Origin: Phytoactinopolyspora endophytica
GTDB lineage: Bacteria > Actinomycetota > Actinomycetes > Jiangellales > Jiangellaceae
Direction of reading: 5' to 3'
Assembly: GCF_004138495.1 (NCBI RefSeq)
Contig: NZ_ML142857.1
Coordinates: forward strand, 163,231 to 168,822
DNA length: 5,592 nucleotides
The notes under the pieces are model-generated. The model had not been told where the DNA came from. It saw nothing but the letters and a program-made list of their open reading frames with translations, and ran no database searches. Position 1 is the stretch's first letter; every line of letters begins with the position of its first letter. Both the position numbers and the translations under genes were made by a program. Below, piece by piece: positions 1-4,891 of the stretch.

Positions 1-286
1 CGGAGAATCCGCAGTTCCCCACCACCTCCGTCGTCACACCCTGATGCACTTTGCTCTGGGCTCGCCCGTCGAGCAGCACGCTCACGTCCGAATGGGTGTG
101 GATGTCGATGAAGCCCGGCGCCACCGCCAACCCGTCCGCGTCCACCACGCGCCCTGCCTCGATGTGCGCATCACCGATGGTCAACGCGTCGATCCGGCCG
201 TCACAGACCAGGATGTCCCGCTGGACGGGATCCGCACCGGTCCCGTCGTACACGGTGCCGCCACGGATCAACAGGTCAACTGACAC
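1..286 (-). CDS. N-acyl-D-amino-acid deacylase (D-aminoacylase) family amidohydrolase, N-terminal part; 3' end outside window
   Basis: Zinc-dependent amidohydrolase that removes an acyl group from N-acyl-D-amino acids or related N-acyl compounds, presumably in the cytoplasm since no signal peptide is seen. Only the first 95 codons are present; family members are usually about 480-550 residues. The protein opens with the typical beta-strand segment LLIRGGTVYDGTG (5-17), then APGFIDIHTHSD (56-67), which carries metal-binding His63 and His65, then HQGVTTEVVGNCGFS (81-95), whose Cys92 matches the family's zinc-ligand cysteine. This GNCG signature separates D-aminoacylases from dihydroorotase and hydantoinase relatives. 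The GTG start is supported by a GAGGGGAG Shine-Dalgarno 6 nt upstream and by starting exactly at the conserved N-terminus. It lies 109 nt after the SDR gene on the same strand and is probably co-transcribed with it. Substrate (D-amino acid, N-acyl-D-Glu/Asp or another amide) is undetermined. Confidence 0.9.
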   Translation of the reverse strand, partial: MSVDLLIRGGTVYDGTGADPVQRDILVCDGRIDALTIGDAHIEAGRVVDADGLAVAPGFIDIHTHSDVSVLLDGRAQSKVHQGVTTEVVGNCGFS

Positions 287-329
287 TTCCGGCTCCCCTC
301 GCCACGTCGCGACATGACTCGCCGCTCAT
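276..329 (-). CDS. possible 17-codon leader ORF overlapping the deacylase start
   Basis: A short frame, MSGESCRDVARGAGSVS, begins with ATG 4 nt after a GGGAGGAG Shine-Dalgarno (334-341). It ends at a TGA lying 11 nt inside the deacylase gene in a different frame. The strong ribosome site and the overlap would fit translational coupling to the deacylase. The peptide resembles nothing I recognise and contains no run of one amino acid that would suggest attenuation. It may be chance: purine-rich GGAGG strings are common in GC-rich DNA and the deacylase has its own good ribosome site. Confidence 0.2.
   Translation of the reverse strand: MSGESCRDVARGAGSVS
293..300 (-). promoter_or_regulatory. Shine-Dalgarno of the D-aminoacylase gene
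   Basis: GAGGGGAG read on the minus strand, 6 nt before the GTG codon at 286-284. It decides the start of the deacylase, which has no ATG at its conserved N-terminus. Confidence 0.7.
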
Positions 330-395
330 CGCGCTCCTCCCGCACGTCTTACCATGTCAGCTTCAACCATTGACGGGTCACGTTCCCGGTGGACG

Positions 396-1172
396 TCAGT
401 AATGCACCCAGCCCCCGTCCACATTGACCACCTGTCCGGTCATGAACGAGCTCTCGTCGCTGGCCAGGAAGACAAACGTCCCCGCCATGTCCCCGGCGAC
501 ACCTCGACGCTTCAACGCCTGCTTCGACACCAGACGCTCATACACCGCTTCGGCGTCCGGTTCCTGCTCCACCTCGTGCTCGGTCCGGATCGCCCCCGGC
601 ATCACCGCGTTCACCCGTACCGCATCCGGTCCGACCTCCCGGGCCAGCGCCCGGGTCATCCCGATCAACCCGGCCTTGCTGGCCGTGTAATGCAGCTTGC
701 CCGGCTGACCGGTCTGCACCATCACACTCGTGACATTGATGATCACACCGTGCCCGCTCGCTTGCAGGTCCGGATACGCCGCCCGTGCCAGCAGCCACGC
801 CGCGCGCACGTTCACGTGCTGGACGTGGTCCCATTCATCGACGTCCATCTCCAACCACGACGACGGTCCCGACGCGGCGGCGTTGTTCACCAGCACGTCG
901 ACAGGCCCCAGTTCCGCACGGGTGGTCGCCACCAAGCCCTCGATCGCGTCGGGGTCGGCCAGGTCGCCAGGGACCGCCACCGCCCGCGCGCCCTCGGCCC
1001 GCAGCTCGGCCGCCAGCTTCTCCGCCTGCTCCACCGGACCGGGCGACGGTTCGCACGCCACCGCCACCGATGCACCCTCGCCCGCGTAAGCCCGGGCCAC
1101 CGCCGCACCGATCCCTCGCGACGCCCCGGTCACCAAAGCCACCCGCCCCGCGAGGCGCCCGTGAGCATTCAC
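396..1172 (-). CDS. short-chain dehydrogenase/reductase (classical SDR, FabG-like)
   Basis: Cytoplasmic NAD(P)(H)-dependent alcohol/ketone oxidoreductase of 258 residues, the normal size for a classical SDR. The Rossmann glycine motif TGASRGIG spans residues 15-22, the NNAA motif 96-99, and the catalytic tetrad is Asn121, Ser149, Tyr162 and Lys166 (YTASK). The family's PG motif is Pro192-Gly193, and NVDGG (250-254) ends the chain. Arg19 in the glycine loop and the absence of an acidic residue at the end of the second strand (around Ala39-Cys40) suggest NADP(H) preference; this is inference. The GTG start directly precedes the conserved N-terminus. Its own ribosome site is weak (GGGGGTG), and the start overlaps by GTGA the stop of a small upstream frame, so coupled translation is possible. 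Between an aminotransferase gene and a deacylase gene, it probably reduces or oxidises a pathway carbonyl or alcohol. The sequence is too generic to name the substrate, and a biosynthetic FabG role is unlikely given the context. Confidence 0.93.
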   Translation of the reverse strand: MNAHGRLAGRVALVTGASRGIGAAVARAYAGEGASVAVACEPSPGPVEQAEKLAAELRAEGARAVAVPGDLADPDAIEGLVATTRAELGPVDVLVNNAAASGPSSWLEMDVDEWDHVQHVNVRAAWLLARAAYPDLQASGHGVIINVTSVMVQTGQPGKLHYTASKAGLIGMTRALAREVGPDAVRVNAVMPGAIRTEHEVEQEPDAEAVYERLVSKQALKRRGVAGDMAGTFVFLASDESSFMTGQVVNVDGGWVHY

Positions 1173-1273
1173 GCCAGCACCACCCCCGCGTCGACGGCGG
1201 CTTTGGGTTTGGGCAGGTCAGGATACGAGCGGGCCCGCGGGCTCCTGGCCAGATCCAACAGTTCGGCTTGCAC
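1169..1273 (-). CDS. possible small ORF (34 codons) coupled to the SDR gene; function unknown
   Basis: A GTG codon 5 nt after a GGGAGGAG Shine-Dalgarno (1279-1286) opens a 34-residue frame whose TGA overlaps the SDR start as GTGA. The same frame is open back to an ATG at 1396, giving 75 residues, but that extension has a less GC-biased third position and no good ribosome site. The peptide reads AELLDLARSPRARSYPD and then a KPKAAVDAGVVLA tail; I recognise no family. It could be a small protein, a leader that feeds ribosomes to the SDR start, the remnant of a lost gene between aminotransferase and SDR, or chance. The ribosome site plus the overlap is the only support. Confidence 0.3.
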   Translation of the reverse strand: MQAELLDLARSPRARSYPDLPKPKAAVDAGVVLA

Positions 1274-1447
1274 TCCAGCTCCTCCCTGCCTCACACCGAC
1301 GTTTCCGCACAGCTGACCGCCCAGATCCCGGCTCGGCCCCTGGATCAAGCGAGCATTCTCAGCGAAACGCTGCATTTCGTACAATGACCTTAGCATCCCA
1401 TCTAGCGATCCGTATGCCTCAGAGTGACAGTGTCCAGCCGAGCCAGG
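1274..1447. other. intergenic stretch between aminotransferase and SDR genes; nothing firm
   Basis: This is most of the 275-bp gap after the aminotransferase stop. It is less GC-rich than its surroundings. It contains a short inverted repeat CGAAA-N7-TTTCG (1363-1379) and no convincing terminator or promoter, so read-through from the aminotransferase into the SDR is assumed. No recognisable gene remnant was found by reading all frames. Confidence 0.4.
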
Positions 1448-2728
1448 TCAGTGTGTCTCGGCTTGCAGCGCAGCGTCGAAGCGCTCGAGCACGCAGGACA
1501 GCTCGCGTCCACCGTGAGCGGCGGAGACGTACCAGATGCCACGTGGTGCGACCCAGACGCCGTGGTCGGCAAGGGTGTGCGCGAACCGTGCGTACCGGGC
1601 CAGGTCCATGCCGGCCAAGCCTGAATAGTCGTAAGCGGGGCCCGGTCCCCCGAAGGTGACGTGAAAGGCCATCGGCAGTCCCTGGATCCGCAATGGAACC
1701 TGGTACTTGTCCCCGAGCTGGCGGATGCCGTCCATCAGTGCGTCGCCGTGGTCACTGATCCGCTCGTACGGCGGGTCGTCACGCAGTGTCTCCAGAGCCG
1801 CGATGACGGCCGCGCAGGCGGGGACCGAGGAGTTGAAGGTCCCCGCGTGGACGACGCCGTCGGTGATCAGACCCATCAGCGACGCGGAACCGGCGAGCGC
1901 CGAGACCGGCCAGCCGCCGGCCATGGCCTTGCCGTACACGGCCAGGTCCGGGGTGACGCCGAATCGCTGAGCCGCGCCGCCGAGCGCGAGCCGGAAGCCG
2001 GTGATGACCTCGTCGAAGATCAGCACCACGCCGTGGCGGTCGCACAGCTGCCGCACCTGCTGCAGGTAGCCATCCCGCGGCGCAATCGCGCCGTTGTTGC
2101 ACATCACAGGTTCGAGGATGACCGCAGCCACGTCGTCGTGCGTGGCCAGAACCGCGGCGAGTGCATCGGCGTCGTTGTACGGCAGGACATAGGTGTCGTC
2201 GAGATGGTGCGGCAGCTGACCCGCGCTGCCGGGCGACGCGACGCCGTCCTCGGAGGTGATCAGTACGTTGTCCAGCCAGCCGTGGTACGTGCCCGCGAAG
2301 CGGACGAACTTCGTGCGGCCAGTGGCCGCTCTGGCCAGCCGGAAGGCCGCCTGGTCCGCTTCGGTACCGGTGAGACCGAAGCGGACCATCTCGGCCCATC
2401 CGACCGTGTCCAGGAACAACTCAGCGGCTCGATTCTCCAGGACGTGCTGCGCGCCGAAGACCGAGCCGCGCCGCATCTCGTGCGCGACCGCGTCGGTGAC
2501 GCGCGCGGGAGCGTGCCCCAGGAAGTTGGGTCCCTGACCGAGCAGGTAGTCGACGTAGTCGTTGCCGTCGACGTCGTACAGCCATGCGCCCTCGCCGCGT
2601 TCGAAGAAGACCGACGGGCCGGCCAACCGGACGTTGGAGTGCACGCCTCCGGGCGTGAGCGCACGTGCATGCTCTCCCAGCTGAGCGGACTTCGTACGCA
2701 CATCCGGGGATCCTTTGACGATACTCAT
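1448..2728 (-). CDS. class III PLP-dependent aminotransferase, glutamate-1-semialdehyde aminomutase-like, probably not HemL
   Basis: Fold-type I PLP enzyme of 426 residues, close to the length of HemL proteins. The HemL-like N-terminal motif PGGVHSNVR spans 26-34. The cofactor phosphate loop is TGTEA (120-124, GLTGTEA instead of the usual NSGTEA). Tyr148-His149 stacks near the PLP ring, FDEVITGFR (238-246) carries Asp239 that binds the pyridine nitrogen, Lys267 in YGKAMAGG is the Schiff-base lysine, and AGTFN (295-299) supplies the phosphate-binding Thr. All PLP-site residues are present, so the protein should be active. Near the C-terminus the motif FEAxFxS of true HemL is replaced by RGIWYVS (396-402), losing the glutamate. 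Being first in a catabolic-looking operon with SDR and deacylase genes, it more likely transaminates, isomerises or racemises an amino compound than makes 5-aminolevulinate. ATG2728 has only a weak ribosome site; GTG2701 (codon 10), 9 nt after AAAGGA, is an alternative start. Confidence 0.9.
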   Translation of the reverse strand: MSIVKGSPDVRTKSAQLGEHARALTPGGVHSNVRLAGPSVFFERGEGAWLYDVDGNDYVDYLLGQGPNFLGHAPARVTDAVAHEMRRGSVFGAQHVLENRAAELFLDTVGWAEMVRFGLTGTEADQAAFRLARAATGRTKFVRFAGTYHGWLDNVLITSEDGVASPGSAGQLPHHLDDTYVLPYNDADALAAVLATHDDVAAVILEPVMCNNGAIAPRDGYLQQVRQLCDRHGVVLIFDEVITGFRLALGGAAQRFGVTPDLAVYGKAMAGGWPVSALAGSASLMGLITDGVVHAGTFNSSVPACAAVIAALETLRDDPPYERISDHGDALMDGIRQLGDKYQVPLRIQGLPMAFHVTFGGPGPAYDYSGLAGMDLARYARFAHTLADHGVWVAPRGIWYVSAAHGGRELSCVLERFDAALQAETH

Positions 2729-2739
2729 CCGACCAAGTT

Positions 2740-2752
2740 CCCATCTGATGGG
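2740..2752. promoter_or_regulatory. perfect palindrome CCCATCtGATGGG in the aminotransferase leader
   Basis: Two perfect 6-bp arms around one central base, ending 11 nt before the aminotransferase ATG and overlapping the place where its ribosome site would be. It may be an operator half-complex or a small RNA hairpin that limits ribosome access. The tiny loop favours a DNA-binding role. Its centre is about 20 bp, two helical turns, from the centre of the GTTTC/GAAAC dyad. Confidence 0.3.
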
Positions 2753-2757
2753 TGCCA

Positions 2758-2775
2758 GTTTCTACTAGATGAAAC
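2758..2775. promoter_or_regulatory. candidate IclR-type operator, GTTTC-N8-GAAAC
   Basis: An 18-bp interrupted palindrome with 5-bp perfect arms GTTTC and GAAAC and a symmetric CTAG centre; 14 of 18 positions obey dyad symmetry. It lies upstream of the aminotransferase operon, overlaps the predicted -10 box, and is about 165 bp past the end of the iclR gene. IclR-family proteins bind short dyads of similar length near the promoters of adjacent operons. Binding by this particular regulator is inference. Confidence 0.4.
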
Positions 2776-2802
2776 ATATGCGGGCACCGATGTGGCATGC
2801 AA
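2773..2802 (-). promoter_or_regulatory. candidate sigma-70-type promoter of the aminotransferase operon
   Basis: On the minus strand TTGCAT (2802-2797) stands 18 bp before TATGTT (2778-2773), a weak -35 and fair -10 match to the primary sigma factor consensus. Transcription would begin inside or just past the GTTTC/GAAAC dyad, leaving a leader of roughly 35-40 nt. The local AT-rich character in a GC-rich region supports a promoter here, but the hexamers alone are not strong. Confidence 0.3.
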
Positions 2803-2852
2803 TAGGGTATCGGTCACATTTTCCCACTGACCGGCAACACAACCTCGGCAGG

Positions 2853-2863
2853 TGAAACAGTTT
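2853..2863. promoter_or_regulatory. second candidate operator site, TGAAACaGTTT
   Basis: AAACaGTTT is a perfect 9-bp palindrome. The enclosing TGAAACA repeats exactly the TGAAACA at 2770-2776, in the same orientation and 83 bp away. Two sites sharing the GAAAC word around one promoter would suit a regulator that binds as a dimer of dimers, as several IclR proteins do. Confidence 0.25.
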
Positions 2864-2876
2864 GGGACGCGACGGA

Positions 2877-2910
2877 GTCCACGGATGGGCCGGCTGTCCC
2901 GTCCGTGGAC
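2877..2910 (-). terminator. strong hairpin terminator after iclR
   Basis: Left arm 2877-2889 and right arm 2898-2910 pair over 13 positions with a single C-A mismatch in the minus-strand RNA (a G-U wobble in the plus-strand RNA), around an 8-nt loop. It starts about 30 nt after the iclR stop. There is no U-tract, as is usual for actinomycete terminators. A smaller hairpin, CGCGC-N7-GCGCG (2921-2937), lies directly between it and the stop codon. Together they should separate iclR transcription from the aminotransferase operon. Confidence 0.65.
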
Positions 2911-2941
2911 GAAGGGAGGCCGCGCAGAGAAAGCGCGAGAG

Positions 2942-3721
2942 CTAGTCGCTTGTGCCGGTGATGTCCCGAACGAGCAGGTCCGCCGTGTCCGCCAGCGCCT
3001 GGGCAGCGTTCGGGACGTCGTCCATGGTCAGGCGTATCGCGGGGGCAGAAAGGCTGATGGCCGCGGGCAGACCGATGCCCGACAGTGGCACGGCGATACA
3101 GCGGCCGTCGGTCTCGTTCTCGCAGTCATCCACCGCGTAGCCCTGCTCGCGGGCATTCTCCAACTCGCCGAGATACGCCGTGAGATCAGTGATCGTGGCC
3201 GGTGTGCGCCGTGGCATCCCCTCGACGGCCAGGATCGCCCTCACCCGCTCCTCGTCCAGGCTCGAAGCGATGGCCTTCCCCAAGGCAGTGCAGTGGAGCT
3301 GGTCGCGATCCCCCGAGCGCGCGGCCAGGCGGACGCTGTGCGGACTCTCGACGATGTCGACGTACGACACCCGGTAACCGTCCAGTATCCCGAGATTGAA
3401 AGTCTCCCTGAACTCGTCGCGCAGGCGGATCAGATGCGGCCTGACTCGGTCCGCCAACACCGACAGCTGCCTGGACTGCAACGGCAGGAACGCCGGTCCG
3501 ATGCGGAAGAGTCCGCTGATCGGGTCGCGCATGATGTAACGCCGGGACTCCAGCGTGGCCATGTATCGGTACGCCGAGCTCTTGGGCAGTTGCGTCACCT
3601 CGGCAACCTGGTTCAGCGAGAAGCTGTCCGGGCTTTCCTGAATGAGATCCAGAATGTTGCACACACGCTGAACTGCCCGGATCGAGTACGCATTGTCACG
3701 CGAGTCGCCGCTCTGATCCAT
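2942..3721 (-). CDS. IclR-family transcriptional regulator
   Basis: Cytoplasmic DNA-binding regulator of 259 residues, the standard IclR size. A winged helix-turn-helix occupies about 11-76: AVQRVCNILDLI opens it, LNQVAEVTQLPKSSAYRYM (36-54) is the helix-turn-helix, and the wing ends with FRIGP. The IclR effector-binding domain follows (about 85-255), with HCTALGKA (143-150) and GYAVDDCENETDGRC (194-208) then IAVPL, both hallmark segments lining the ligand pocket. The ATG at 3721 is chosen because AAGGGG lies 7 nt upstream; a GTG 24 nt further up lacks such a site. It sits about 60 nt after the Gfo/Idh gene on the same strand, probably its co-transcript, and directly upstream of the aminotransferase operon, whose promoter region carries dyads. 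It most likely controls one or both flanking operons in response to a pathway metabolite; whether as repressor or activator is unknown. Confidence 0.93.
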   Translation of the reverse strand: MDQSGDSRDNAYSIRAVQRVCNILDLIQESPDSFSLNQVAEVTQLPKSSAYRYMATLESRRYIMRDPISGLFRIGPAFLPLQSRQLSVLADRVRPHLIRLRDEFRETFNLGILDGYRVSYVDIVESPHSVRLAARSGDRDQLHCTALGKAIASSLDEERVRAILAVEGMPRRTPATITDLTAYLGELENAREQGYAVDDCENETDGRCIAVPLSGIGLPAAISLSAPAIRLTMDDVPNAAQALADTADLLVRDITGTSD

Positions 3722-3728
3722 CCACGAA

Positions 3729-3734
3729 CCCCTT
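3729..3734 (-). promoter_or_regulatory. Shine-Dalgarno deciding the iclR start
   Basis: AAGGGG on the minus strand, 7 nt before the ATG at 3721-3719. It lies downstream of the alternative GTG at 3745 and so argues for the shorter protein. Confidence 0.6.
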
Positions 3735-3781
3735 CTAGTCGGCACGACCTAAGGTAACCGAGCCATGAGCAGGGGCCGAAC

Positions 3782-4891
3782 CTAGCCGACCTCGGGTGTG
3801 TTGTCGACGACGACCGGTGCCGGGCGTTCGCAGGTGCTCTGGACGTCGACGGTTTCTCGCCGGCCGGCCGACTCGAGGATACGCGCCATCACTTCGTTGA
3901 CGTGGTATCCCAGCTCCGCGCTCTGACGGTGGTCGGAATCGTCGAGGATCGCACGAGCCATGTCCGAGAGCCCATAACCGCGTCCGGCCTCGAGATACCC
4001 GGCCTTGTCATGGATGTCGACGAATCCAGTGCCTCCACGTCGCCCGATTCCGACGGCATTGCTGAAGCGGTTGGGATCGGGAACCGACAAGCTTGCGTCG
4101 GCCCCGTAGACCTCGATCGGGGGTAGCTGGCTCGCGACGGTGTCGAAACTGACGATCAGCGTGCTCAGCACCCCTGAGTCGTGGCGCAGGTTCGCGGTGA
4201 TGTGGGTGTCGACCTCAACCGGGAGTGCTTCCCCTGCCCGGGGAGCACCGGGCGGCGCCACACGCTCCGTGCGCGGCCGCGCCCCCATACCCATGACCTG
4301 GGTGATCGGCCCGAGCATGGTGACCAGCGCGGTCACGTAATACACGCCCATGTCGAGCAGCGGCCCGCCGCCGTCCAGGTAATAGAAGCCGGGGTTGGGA
4401 TGCCACCCTTCGTGTCCCGGGGAGAGCATGAACGCGGTAGCCGCGACGGGCTGACCGATCTCGCCGTGATCGATCAGCCAGCGCGCGGTCTGGATGCCGG
4501 TGCCGAGGACCGTGTCCGGAGCGCTGCCGATGCGTCGACCGGTTCGGCCGGCGGTTTCGAGCATCTCGTCCGCTTCTTCGAGCGAGACGGCGAACGGCTT
4601 CTCAAGGTAGACATGCTTGCCGGCTTCGAGAGCCTCCACCGTCAGGGGCGCGTGCATCTGGGGCGGGGTCAGGTTCAACACCAGATCGACATCGTCGTCC
4701 TTGAGCACGTGGGCCAGCGGCCGTACCGGCACCGCCTGCTCCCCACCGACCTTGCGTGCCGCCGTCTCGTTCACGTCGGAGACGGAGACCAGACGCAGGT
4801 TCGGCAGCTTCGCGATGTTCTTCAGATAGGCGCCGGAGATGTTCCCGCATCCGACCAGGGCGACGTTCAGCGCGCCGGCGCCCCTGTTCAT
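3782..4891 (-). CDS. Gfo/Idh/MocA-family NAD(P)-dependent oxidoreductase
   Basis: Dehydrogenase of 369 residues that typically oxidises or reduces a ring hydroxyl or keto group on a sugar, inositol or related polyol. The N-terminal Rossmann domain has VGCGNIS (13-19) and Asp39 at the end of the second strand, which suggests NAD(H). The family signature GKHVYLEKP (91-99) carries catalytic Lys98. The C-terminal alpha/beta domain includes the substrate-site motif GGGPLLDMGVYY (174-185), with Asp180 and with Tyr184 where inositol-dehydrogenase-type members have His. The ATG at 4891 overlaps the ThuA stop by 4 nt (ATGA), so the two are translationally coupled. The reading frame is open 53 codons further upstream, but that part only shadows the ThuA gene and precedes the Rossmann strand. 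The ThuA partner points to sugar or sugar-derivative turnover. Substrate unknown. Confidence 0.93.
   Translation of the reverse strand: MNRGAGALNVALVGCGNISGAYLKNIAKLPNLRLVSVSDVNETAARKVGGEQAVPVRPLAHVLKDDDVDLVLNLTPPQMHAPLTVEALEAGKHVYLEKPFAVSLEEADEMLETAGRTGRRIGSAPDTVLGTGIQTARWLIDHGEIGQPVAATAFMLSPGHEGWHPNPGFYYLDGGGPLLDMGVYYVTALVTMLGPITQVMGMGARPRTERVAPPGAPRAGEALPVEVDTHITANLRHDSGVLSTLIVSFDTVASQLPPIEVYGADASLSVPDPNRFSNAVGIGRRGGTGFVDIHDKAGYLEAGRGYGLSDMARAILDDSDHRQSAELGYHVNEVMARILESAGRRETVDVQSTCERPAPVVVDNTPEVG

Noticed and set aside
354..1316. 320-codon plus-strand frame opposite the SDR gene
   Set aside because: It is rich in Arg, His and Pro with no recognisable motif, and lies antisense to a gene with a complete SDR motif set; a shadow of GC-rich coding DNA.
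1363..1379. CGAAA-N7-TTTCG inverted repeat as another IclR operator
   Set aside because: The arm order is opposite to the GTTTC..GAAAC dyad, there is no convincing promoter beside it, and 5-bp arms are expected by chance.
1448..2728. Calling the aminotransferase hemL for tetrapyrrole synthesis
   Set aside because: No other heme gene is nearby, the C-terminal glutamate motif is altered, and the neighbours are catabolic-type enzymes with an IclR regulator.
1661..2830. 389-codon plus-strand frame opposite the aminotransferase
   Set aside because: Low-complexity composition rich in Arg, Asp and Val, no domain, and opposite an intact PLP-enzyme gene.
3722..3745. Eight extra N-terminal residues of IclR from a GTG at 3745
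   Set aside because: The AAGGGG ribosome site lies inside this extension and is correctly spaced for the ATG at 3721.
3747..3755. ACCTaAGGT palindrome between the Gfo/Idh and iclR genes
   Set aside because: Only 4-bp arms, no related copy elsewhere in the window, and no clear promoter nearby.
2852..3757. 301-codon plus-strand frame opposite iclR
   Set aside because: No motif, it runs through the terminator hairpin, and the opposite strand encodes a full IclR protein.
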